Below, piece after piece: positions 21,869-31,371 of a stretch of DNA of 64,000 nucleotides; the stretch's first letter is position 1, and every line of letters begins with the position of its first letter. The position numbers and the translations under genes are program-made. The DNA is taken from the NCBI GenBank assembly GCA_964030785.1, contig OZ034968.1:32191686-32255685 (forward strand), given 5' to 3'. Below the pieces are notes generated by a model, which worked only from the letters and a program-made list of their open reading frames with translations, was not told where the DNA came from and made no database searches. This stretch comes from Siderastrea siderea (lineage: Eukaryota > Cnidaria > Anthozoa > Scleractinia > Rhizangiidae).

Positions 21869-21997
21869 GTTAGGGCTAGGGCTATGGTTAGGGTTATGGG
21901 TAGGGCTAGTGCTAGTGCTAGGGTTAGGGCTAGGGCTAGGGTTTAGGGCTAGGGTTAAGATTAGGGTTAGGCTATCACTAGAGCTAGGGTTAGGGTA
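21869..21997 (+). repeat. Degenerate telomere-like tract, unit B
   Basis: TTAGGG/CTAGGG variants in the same order as unit A. Confidence 0.85.
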
Positions 21998-22413
21998 GAA
22001 ACACAAATCAAAACACCATGGCAGCAATTTTATGAGTTTTTATTTCATTTTCCTCAGGTTTACAGCTCCTAAATTTCGGCTTTAGTTTTGCTAATTTGAT
22101 AAACCGACACAGCCATCATAAATGCACAGCCCACCACACAAACAGAGGATGGTAAGCCTGTGGGTTAACATGACAAGCATTTCAAGCAAACACCCTTAGG
22201 TTTTGCACACTTTCGGATGATTTCTAGCTGAAAACTACCGATTTTCGTCGTGTAAATGGGAATTAATAGGCACATACGGGGAGGTTGTCTCAGCCCACTT
22301 TTTTTAAGTGACCTGCCAAGAATTTTCCTGATTTTGCTGATGAAATGCGAATGCATGTGGCATGCGAATGCTTCCTGTCTCAATAGCATCGTTTACAGTC
22401 AGAGATCGTTGGT

Positions 22414-22424
22414 GTAATTCAGTA
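22414..22424. other. Empty target site of the foldback insertion
   Basis: A single TAATTCAGTAT followed directly by GGGTAAAACAACC, the uninterrupted form of the site filled in units A, C and D. Confidence 0.8.
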
Positions 22425-22677
22425 TGGGTAAAACAACCGAGGAAGGAAATGTTGTTCGTAACACTGTATTTAGCCTCTCTCCTCCGCAGAGGCTCAAAAG
22501 GGTTTTCCGTGCGGAGAGAATCCCCTGAAAAAGTGAGTGCAGGCGTAAAAGTAGGTGGTATGCGGCGAGGGGAGCCTCTGTCAGAAGCCACTCCCAATAT
22601 GGCCGCCATCCGGGGGAGGCATTTTTTTAAATGTCTATACCTGGGGTGGTGTGCGTACTTTTACTCCTGTCGGTAAA

Positions 22678-22847
22678 ATGGCGGGAAATGCTGGAAATCG
22701 GTCAAAGTTTGCTGCCCGCGCGACGACTGTGTTTCAAAAAGGCTTTTATTTTGTCATGATGGGCTAAATCTGATCACCATTTCAGTAGGTAATATTCCCA
22801 AGTGTCGTGTAGCGAAGAACAGCGAAGGCACGGAAACGATTTATTGA
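22678..22847 (+). pseudogene. Small ORF, internally deleted, unit B
   Basis: The ATGGCGGG start is present, but a deletion of roughly 60 bp removes codons after the fourth, up to the AATGCTTGGAAATCGG region, and the frame is lost. Confidence 0.5.
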
Positions 22848-23547
22848 GAAAACTTCTGGCAGCTGAGACTCTGCATAACCTGTCAATTCTGTTTCAAAAG
22901 AGACTAGAACAAGTAAGCTTAATCTTTATCAATGCGCATTTTTTTCCATTCTGCAGAAGTGGGAAATGAACGAACTTGACATTTGTATTTCGAAAATTAA
23001 TTACGCCGGGACTTGTTTGGAAATACCTTTCTTTGATAGTATTAAGATACAGTAAGCTTACAGACTTAACACTGGACGAAAAAATAGATTTGAGCAGCTT
23101 TACAACTGAAGTAAATATGATGCAAATTTAGGGTTCTAAATTTGACCGAAATATGCTCTGGAGGCAATCATAATGTAAAAGCAGATGTTTGCTTCCGCTG
23201 AATTTGCGCGCAAATACCACGTAAATATCACCTCTACTTCACATTTGCTTCATTTTTGATACCACCGTAAATCAACATCTTTGCCATACATTTGCTTTAG
23301 ATTTGCTCTCTATGCAAAAATACTACATTTGCTGTCAGCGTAAATCTAGGGAAACACCGTGCAAACCTATTTGTTTGCATCATTGTTTTATCACATTTAC
23401 CGAAGCTACACATAAAAACATTTGTTTGTGTAATATCCATGGTTTGCTTCAGGGGCAAATATGCCCCTTAACACTCAATTTATATTACTATCAAATCAAC
23501 AAATTTAAGTGTGAATATTAATATATGAAATTCATATATTGAACTGC

Positions 23548-23667
23548 GGATAAAGATAGAATTATATGTAGATCATCGCAGTGAGGGTTTTTCAACCTAA
23601 GCGGTTGAAAAGAAGAAACCTGAAAAATTCAGGCTTGAACGGGAATCGAACCCATGACCTCTGTGAT
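23548..23667 (-). mobile_element. tRNA-derived SINE, minus copy of an inverted pair
   Basis: Body and tRNA-like head up to the GATACC anticodon arm. The first half of the tRNA head is lost and replaced by ATCTTTATCC. It faces the plus copy at 23,785, with additional inverted flanks (AACTGCGGATAAAGAT and its complement). Confidence 0.6.
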
Positions 23668-23784
23668 ACCATCTTTATCCATCTATCTTTATCCGCAGTT
23701 CAATATATGAATTTCACATATTAATATTCATTTATTCTCCATCTACGGGATAAATACGAACTCTCAATTGACCAGCTCCCAGTT

Positions 23785-23930
23785 GGCTTGATAGCTCAGT
23801 TGGTTAGAACGCTGCACCGGTATCACAGAGGTCATGGGTTCGATTCCCGTTCAAGCCTGGATTTTTCAGGTTTCTTCTTTTCAACCGCTTAGGTTGAAAA
23901 ACCCTCACTGCGATGATCTACATATGATTC
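23785..23930 (+). mobile_element. tRNA-derived SINE, best copy
   Basis: The head 23,785-23,857 is a 73-nt tRNA-like cloverleaf: acceptor GGCTTGA/TTCAAGC, A box TAGCTCAGTTGG, B box GGTTCGATTCC, GGT at the anticodon position (threonine-like). Position 33 is C and the anticodon stem is imperfect, so it is unlikely to work as a tRNA. The body TGGATTTTTCAGGTTTC... with a CAACC/GGTTG hairpin follows and recurs in every array unit. Confidence 0.65.
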
Positions 23931-23950
23931 TAAATTTAAGTGTATTATCT

Positions 23951-24205
23951 CAAATTTGCTATAAGTACAAATATGGCCATCTTCACCAAATTCGCATACA
24001 TATCAAATTCAGAAATTTGCCTGCATTTTTCTCATATTTACTATAGGGCAAAATATACGCTGGAACCCCGTTAACGCTCACATTTGCTATCGGTACAAAT
24101 ATGGCCATCTTCACCAAATTCGCAGATATCACATTACGAAATTTCCATGCATTACTCTCATGATTACCATAGGAGCAAAATATACGGTGGAACCGCGTTA
24201 ATACT
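23951..24205 (+). repeat. Two-copy tandem repeat, period about 128 bp
   Basis: Both units share GTACAAATATGGCCATC, TTCACCAAATTCGCA and GCAAAATATACG, with scattered differences. No function is evident. Confidence 0.75.
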
Positions 24206-24995
24206 GCCACATATATTACATAACGGGTCGCGAAGAACCTGACCGTCGACTAACAAGGAAACCGGGTTAAACCAGTTTCTTCCGGACTTCTACGGGACGC
24301 TGCAACCTCTAACCTCACACGCCGTCTTTAGGTCGCTTTGTTGGTAAATTGCAGCCAAACTGTGACCAAAAAGGAAGTCGTGAAGTTTCTATTCAGCGCG
24401 CTACCCCACACAATCGGAACGCCTGGAACAGGCTAGCCAAATTCAAACATCGAATTTCAAATACGACAGTCGTTTTATTTCAGTTTGTCCCAATGGTCGT
24501 CTTTCAAAGGACTCTGCCACGGGAATTTTTCCGTTTTGGGGCGAAAATGTGCTGAAGTTTAAATTAAACAGCATACTCCTAGAACGTCAAGAGAAGGAAA
24601 GCCTGATGTTTTCAATTTGCAGTCCATGTCTATCCTAGCGATCCGCAGCCAAACACATTTAATTATAGTCTCAGAGAACTGGTAAAGTAGTTTTAAACGA
24701 AACGCAACCAGTATTTTTGTGTTTCCTCTGATTGGAATTTGTCTCAGTTTAGCTTTTCAAAGTTATCTTAAGAAATTGGTTACAGTGTCCCTTTAGGAAG
24801 GTGCAAACTTACAGTAATACTCACTTCGACGAAAGTATTTAGAGTGAAATCAAAATTTCTTGGCCGAAACTACAATGTTGGATCATTTGTATGTGTAACA
24901 ATTTTCACAGCGCATACCGGAAACCTTGGAAAATCGCTTGCACGAGGCTCGCGCACAACCCCGACCCCAGGATCTTCTCCCGGGGAAGGATTCAC

Positions 24996-25079
24996 AAAGC
25001 TGTCCCAAGTAAAGATGAATCCTAAGTATTGTTTTGCAAAGCTGTCCTAAGTAAAGATGAATCCTAAGTATTGTTTTTT
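24996..25079 (+). repeat. Two-copy tandem repeat, period 42 bp
   Basis: AAAGCTGTCC(C/T)AAGTAAAG plus ATGAATCCTAAGTATTG repeated once. Confidence 0.85.
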
Positions 25080-26227
25080 TTAACAAAAGACTTTTGTTTT
25101 CTAACAATACATAGGACATATCTTACCTGAGGAGGGCTTCATGAATCCAGCCGCCGGTTAAAAATGGCTTGCGGAGAAACCCCTGAGAAAGGCTGCCAAA
25201 ATGCTCCAAAACACCTGGAGTATTTTGACGCGTGAAACAATTAAAATACTCCGTGTCATTTGAATAACGGTTTTAGATTGCAAGAAAACAAATGTTTGCC
25301 ATCCGCTAAAAATAAGGTAAGTGAACGCCATTTGATCGTGTCACACAGTAAAATCTCCAACCGCCCTTTTAAACGCAGAGAAGGCCCTGGTGACGAGAAA
25401 AGCACACATGTTGGTGCATGACCGCACCACTGAGCATGGTGCGATGTGTTCATACCAAATATGTGTCAAAAATGCGCAGTGAAACGAGCAGCAAAAATCT
25501 GGCCAACCCGTACACAAACAAAGAGATAGCAAAGTGCCGGGTAGGCCCATGCTCTGTTATACAAATAAGAAACGGGGAGATAGGCTGGTGAAGTACCCCT
25601 CAGCAAAAATAATCCCGTTAAAAATGTATCAACTTTTTCATACCCCTCCTTCCAACTTAATTTCAAGCGACTTAAATGGGGTGTAAAACTGGAGTCAGTT
25701 GCACCTATAACAGCCCATGTTCGATAATTTTGACCTGGCACAAAGGCTTTTTTGCATCAATTCTCTTGCGGAAATTTAAAGACAAAAGAATCTTGGAAAA
25801 TTTGCAATTAGTGGCAAAAGAACGTGGGCTATTATGAAGAGCGCATAGTGAAGACAAGTCATGGGGTGGATAAAGATCCCCCCTGAAAGCATTAAATTTT
25901 ATTTCAAGGATTTCGGATTAAATACAAAGATCATTTCTGATGTAAATGGACTTTCGTTTTGGAGCTTCTGACAAAAACAATGACTTCATCAACTCAACTC
26001 ATTACACCTCACTACATTTAGTCAAATGAAGTCATTTTCTTGCTGGCAATAGACAAAAGGCAATAGAAACAAACCCCACTGTATTTTTGGGTCCAGAGCT
26101 TCTCATTGAAATGAGCGGAAAGGGGCATGATTTAAAAACTGCATTTACTGTAGAAATAATATCATGATTCGATAGTCAACATGAATGGGAAAAGTTTCAG
26201 TATTTAAAATCCATTATTTATTCACCC

Positions 26228-26760
26228 TACAGAGTAGGCTTCTGCTAACTTAACAGATGAAACATCTGTCCTGTCCCATTTCTGGTGCGCTGCCTAAAGA
26301 TGAAACATCTGGGCAACTACAAGCTTCCACCTACTCTGCAATGTTAAATTTACAAATTGGAGTTAAAAATTTCCAAGTTTACCTAATTGAATTTTGTATT
26401 AATTTCCTAAATGACATCCCTATAATTTTCTACAGTAGAGAGTTTAGAAAAGGGGTTATTTCAAAAAGGAGCCCTAGCAATGATTTAGTTTTGTGATCCG
26501 TTATCATGTAGTTGTTCAGCCCACAGAGTAGGTTTCTGCTAACTTAACAGATGAAACATCTGTCCTGTCCCGTTTCCGGTGTGCTGCCTAAAGATGAAAC
26601 ATCTGGGCAACTACAAGCTTCCACCTACTCTGCAATTTAAAACTTTGACTTACAAATTGGAATTCAGACTTGACTTATTTGCTTTTGTGCACATACCACT
26701 CCTCTACGGTTTGAGAGTTTGAAAAAGGGGTCATTTCAAAAAGGAGTCCTAGCAACAAAA
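26228..26760 (+). repeat. Two-copy tandem repeat (about 290 bp) with a structured core
   Basis: Copies start at 26,228 and 26,520. Each begins with a 109-nt core closed by CAGAGTAGG/CCTACTCTG and containing two AGATGAAACATCT hairpins (26,253-26,269 and 26,298-26,310; 26,547-26,563 and 26,592-26,604). Downstream, AAAGGGGTYATTTCAAAAAG is also duplicated. No protein gene. Confidence 0.75.
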
Positions 26761-27540
26761 CCAGACACAGTGATTTTGCTTCCCATTTGCACTTATAGTA
26801 AGAGTACATATTACTGGTTTTATAACTAGTTATTTTATAATCTCGAGTTACATACATGTGTACTCTACAAAGTGAAATACCAGATTCAGGCATTGGAGGT
26901 GATCACAAATTAAAACTAATAAAATTTGATTAGTCAAGTACTTGATTTAGTTTGGGAAATGGGTTGAACTGATTACTAGTTAGCACTCAAACACTTTTCT
27001 GGAATTAATATTGTGTCAATAAGAACTGCATTATTGCTCTGATTGGTGCCAGGCATATCCATATTGGCTAATTTATAATCTAACAGCAGTTCATGCAGGT
27101 TAGATGTGTTATCATAGTTGAAAGACAGAAAATCCCTACACGTAGTTTGGGAAAAGATGTTTTTGCTGTAGACTAAGTTGGATTTCATCAGCTCAGAAGC
27201 TTGGGCCACCGTATGAAAGTTTAGTGATAGCCGGCAAAATCAACTAAAAGTCCCTGCTTTGAATTTTTTTAACATTTCTATGTTCATTTCGCTAGTTCGA
27301 GACTTAGTAGTACGGGCTGCGCATGTCCTTAATTCTACTTATCATTGCAGTAGACTAAAATATTGTTTCAAGAAAGCATCCTGTTTTGCCACAGCCTGGT
27401 CATTATAATTAGTTAGTTAGTTACTTTGTTTATTTGTTTTTGTTTTTGTTTTTTTTTTTGTTCTGCTTTTTACCAACTGCTCTTGATCATGAGTTATCAT
27501 CATTTATTTCTTGTGACAACAGCAAACACAAACTGGCAAA

Positions 27541-27596
27541 AGATGCGTCATCTTGGCAGCCCTGCTAATAAAAGATGTGTCATCTTAAGAGCAGGA
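27541..27596 (+). repeat. Further pair of AGATG/CATCT micro-hairpins
   Basis: AGATGCGTCATCT (27,541-27,553) and AGATGTGTCATCT (27,573-27,585). The second lies within a CCTGCT/AGCAGG stem. Arrangement and spacing resemble the cores at 26.2 and 26.5 kb. Confidence 0.55.
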
Positions 27597-28305
27597 ATGG
27601 TTGCTAATGACACAAAGAAACAAATATTCTTTAATTGAGTTTCAAGTCACAGTTAACATTAGTGGCAAAAAAACCCATCATCTCAGTGGACAGTCCTTCT
27701 ACAAAAGGAAGTGTCTCTATTGTCTGACTTAATTGTTATAGACCAAAAAAGCAAAGCCAAAAAACATTAATTTCGTCTCATTCTTTCCTTAGAATCCTAG
27801 TTCAATCAGACCTCATAAATAAATTGATGTGGATTAGATGAAATTTTTTAAATAAATTCTGTATCCAACTTGCCATGCAATGCTGTTTTGCCCTCCAAAA
27901 TTTTGCTTTCATGAAGCACTGATTGAAGCTGATACAAAATAGCCAGAAAAGTGTTGTCCCTGATTGAAATGTTCGTATAAATCACCGAGGAGTCCGGACC
28001 CGCCAAAGAAGATCAGACCCGCCGAGGAAACCAGTCAAAAAAGCGCCGCCATCACGAAACTTGCGGACCAGAGGAGTAAAGTGATCAGGACAATGCGTAC
28101 TACATTCAAAGCAACTACACTGCAGTTTACGCAGTTTATGAACAACATGTACAAACTAACAGAGAGTGCTATAATTTCAAAGAACGCAGTCTAGACAAAC
28201 ACACTTTAGCTTCAAACAGAAAAGGATCGAAAACCACATTTGACAGTTGGCTGGCTACCTTTGGGTAGCCAATAGAAATCCAGGATTTTCGATCCGCACA
28301 GTGGG

Positions 28306-28313
28306 TATATATA
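28306..28313 (+). promoter_or_regulatory. TATA-box candidate upstream of the hammerhead
   Basis: TATATATA in GTGGGTATATATACACG, about 90 bp before the ribozyme. Confidence 0.35.
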
Positions 28314-28394
28314 CACGACAGAAAACCTATGCCAAGCAGAATGTCTTGTCATTCTCGCAAAGTACACGAGCTTGAATAAAGCATAACTCACAAA

Positions 28395-28462
28395 GCCAAT
28401 CCCGGCAACTGATGAGACCCATGTGGAGGGTCGAAACCATGGTCTTGCCTGTACATATTGGC
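28395..28462 (+). ncRNA. Type I hammerhead self-cleaving ribozyme
   Basis: All core elements are present: CTGATGA (28,409-28,415), stem II GACCC/GGGTC (28,416-28,420 with 28,428-28,432, loop ATGTGGA), GAAA (28,433-28,436), a very short stem III CCATGG, and the cleavage triplet GTC ending at 28,444. Stem I pairs GGCAA (28,404-28,408) with TTGCC (28,445-28,449), and an outer GCCAA (28,395-28,399) with TTGGC (28,458-28,462) across an internal loop. A minimal stem III is typical of hammerheads in Penelope-like elements and retrozymes. Cleavage is predicted after C28,444. Confidence 0.82.
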
Positions 28463-29798
28463 ATATTTGAACACACAGTCAATGGAACGCGAATTGCTGA
28501 CCGCAACAGGAGGAATTAGATATCTAGCTCCTAGACACGAAACTCAGTTTCAAGAGGAGTTAGTCACACATATTTGACTGAAGCCGAGTTCAGCCATCTA
28601 TTACACGTTGCATAGCTCTAAAGAAGTTACAACTTCAATTTCTTGACGAGATGGGTCTATAGATCACACTCCGTGATGCGAAACCCTACATCCTGCAACA
28701 GAGTTTTTAAGATAATATTAGCCGGGCCCGGCACTACAAACAAAGAAACTCGTCAAGTTGCAGATAATATTTCGGATCCTTTATTGTCAGAAATTTAAGC
28801 ATTAAAGGCTGAGAAACCTATCAAGTCCGTAAACGAGCCACATTCAACAATCTAATATACCAAGAGCAGCATTAGAAGTCGCTTTACAGACGATCAAAGG
28901 TCAAATATTACAAACAGGCGTAGAGCCGTAGGAGTCCATCATACAAATAGCAGACATGACCTTTATACAGTAACAGTCCTTAAAATGCGACGCCTTAATT
29001 TTCACGGCTCTATTCAGTCTCCACTTAAAAATCCTCCAGACTTAACCCACTACAAAAATACAAGAAGCTAAATTGGTCGAAAGACCGAGTGATCTAAGGC
29101 ACGGCTTACAAAGACGTGAAGTAGGAGTCGTGCAGGCCTTCCCACACCTTTTTATATCCGGGACTTGTTTGGAAATATCTTTCTTTGATAGTATTAAGAT
29201 GCAGTAGGCTTATAGACTTAAGTCTTTGGTAAATAAGCTTAATATTTACAGTATTAAAAAGAGCTATAGTAATTTTTTGTACCATTGCAGTTTATTTAAT
29301 CTTACTTATCGTCCTCAATCTTAAATCTGTCTTAGAGATCAGATCCAATAACCTTATTTGAAAAACAAACAAACAAGGAAATCAAGCAGATCACGTTGTC
29401 ATTTTGTTTTACATAATACCGGTAATTGTAGATTGAGTACTCCCCTGAGTTTCTTTTTAAACACCCAAATTTCAACGTCCTAAAATTCCTTAGTCAGATC
29501 AGTTAACAGTAGCCTCTTTTGTCCCTCCCTGTTCCTTCAAATACAGAATATCCAGTACCATTTCTCAACTTCACTTTTCCTTCAATTTTACTGGTATTTA
29601 CTAAAACTAATTGTTGGGCATATGTTTGATGCCATTTGATTATTGTAGAGTCAAATGAAAAAGTGTTATGGCATTGATGTGCTAATTTGGAGAACTAGAA
29701 ATCATTGTGAGCAACTAATGACAGCCCTACAATGAGGGTATGGGTTATGGCTTTATTGTCATAAATAGCCTTTCACTACAGTCAGACTTACTCGAACC

Positions 29799-30081
29799 TA
29801 GCCTGAGCAAACAGCCGACGTTAGACGAGGTCGCCACTTTGATCCCTCGCAAAACGACGTCTGAATAACGAGTGCAGAAATTCCATACTGATGACGTGAC
29901 ACTACTCTGATCTTGGTACAGCTTCTGATTGGTTGAAAGAAAATTCCAGCCAATCAGATGCACTACCAAGATCTGGGTAGTGCACGTCATCAGTATGGCA
30001 TTTCTGCTGTCGTTACTCAGACGTCGTTTTGCGAGGGCTCAAGCGGCGACCTTGTGAAACGTCGGCTGTTTTCTCAGGCTA
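29799..30081. mobile_element. Palindromic Mutator-like MITE, unit B
   Basis: TAGCCTGAG ... CTCAGGCTA with 9-bp duplication ACTCGAACC (29,790-29,798 and 30,082-30,090). Confidence 0.8.
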
Positions 30082-30751
30082 ACTCGAACCATAAATTGTT
30101 GCTGAGAATCAAAATATACTCGGAGATACAGTTCACAGGGATGGGTAATGATCTCTGGGAGAAGGTACAGCGTTGTTTATTTCACCGAGTTAAAATACCT
30201 CAGCATATTACAAAATTATTGGGACTGTCTTAAAGTTGGTGATTCAATAAGAGCAAGTTCTTCCAATCTGTTGTTTTATACTTTTGGGGGCCTAAAGCTG
30301 GACACACAATTCCATTATAAAATCATCCACTGATCACTTAAAGCCCTCACCAGGCTTCCTTCCCTCTTACTCAATGACACGCTTTGCCTTAATTTGTCAA
30401 GAGTTCAAAACATAAGTCAGGAAAGGATTCATAGAGTTTATCTTTGAATTCCTCTGCCACCTTTTTGGTTCCTTTCTCATTGACTTTTGGACTTAACTTC
30501 GTGGTTTACAGTGCCTTCAAGAGTATACCCATCAGGAGACTCATGTGACTGATTGCACTCCCTTTAAAAAAAAACACTTTTCAAGCAAAGCCACATTCGT
30601 TTAAACTGGTCTGGAAATGCTTTTTTGAAAGAATACGCAGCCAGTGAGTGAGTTGCCTGACCGCTTTAAACAGGTCAATACTAGCCACAATTTGCTCACA
30701 CATCTTCACTGAGGTATGTCCTGGAAAGAATAAAATTTATATAGTGAGCTT

Positions 30752-30755
<4 letters not shown>

Positions 30756-30805
<50 letters not shown>

Positions 30806-30877
30806 GTAATGATAATAATAATAATAATAATGAAAATAATAATAATAATATTATAATAATAATAATTATTATTATTT
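30756..30877. repeat. (AAT)n-(ATT)n microsatellite, unit B
   Basis: Homologous to 14,735-14,906 but shorter and differently interrupted. Confidence 0.9.
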
Positions 30878-31216
30878 TATGATTAACATCTGAATTGTTT
30901 TGCTCAGTGCAATACAGATGATCTCTCATGAATAAATACTCTGCTTATGATTTTCAAAAATTAAATTTTATTATCATGTCAGCGTAAGTATGAATCATTT
31001 GAAGTTATCTATGAAGGTGATTGTCCACAAATTAATGGCCAAATTAATGTGAAATATTAATAAAGTGATTTAGATTGCCTCCTGAAACTTGTTGGTATTC
31101 AGTGATGATGATGACATAATAATAGCAATAATGACTGCTTAGGTGATTATTCTGGATGATAAGTCACTGATATGGTTAAAATGTTATAATTACAAAAAAT
31201 TGTTAGTGCTGATGAC

Positions 31217-31371
31217 TGTGATGTAAGCTTTTACATAATACTTGTAATCCCAGTATCCCTTGCGTGCATGGTGATCGACCATGTGCTCTCTTTCGTGTAA
31301 TCATTCTGTGTCGCTCGATTAAACGTGTTGTGATTACAACTCGGCCTATTTTATGCCTCAATAGCACTTTA
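31217..31371 (+). mobile_element. 5' LTR of the Ty3/gypsy element, unit B
   Basis: 155 bp, starting TGTGATGTAAG. The adjacent primer site reads TGGCGTCAGAAG, with one change against units A and D. Confidence 0.7.

Larger units (their letters stand above)
28201..28577 (+). mobile_element. Putative hammerhead-bearing retroelement fragment
   Basis: In order: a hairpin GGCTACC-TTT-GGGTAGCC (28,253-28,270), a TATATATA box (28,306-28,313), the hammerhead (28,395-28,462), then a 31-codon frame from 28,482 beginning MERELLTATGG that stops early. Promoter plus type I hammerhead ahead of a coding start is the layout of Penelope-like element terminal repeats and of retrozymes. No RT is visible, so the element class is inferred and the copy is at best a truncated relic. 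Confidence 0.4.
23068..29156. other. 6.1-kb foreign segment inside unit B
   Basis: It is bounded by a direct repeat of about 60 bp of unit sequence (23,007-23,067 and 29,157-29,220; GGGACTTGTTTGG ... AGACTTAA). Contents: an inverted SINE pair, two small tandem duplications, the paired-hairpin repeats and the hammerhead region. No protein gene is supported in 24,206-24,995, 25,080-26,227, 26,761-27,540 or 28,578-29,156; open frames there are short and without domains. Confidence 0.7.

Noticed and set aside
24960..24990. GC-rich CCCCGACCCCAGGATC...CCCGGGG as a possible tRNA or snRNA
   Set aside because: No cloverleaf, A/B box or snRNA motif is present.
25256..25741. Overlapping minus-strand frames
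   Set aside because: No domain, no splice support and no conservation within the window.
26228..26760. Tandem hairpin repeats as a CRISPR array
   Set aside because: Only two units of about 290 bp with near-identical spacers in a eukaryotic context.
27964..28194. 76-codon frame beginning MKCSYKSPRSPDPP upstream of the hammerhead
   Set aside because: Basic, low-complexity, no family resemblance; its overlap with the ribozyme-bearing element is unproven.
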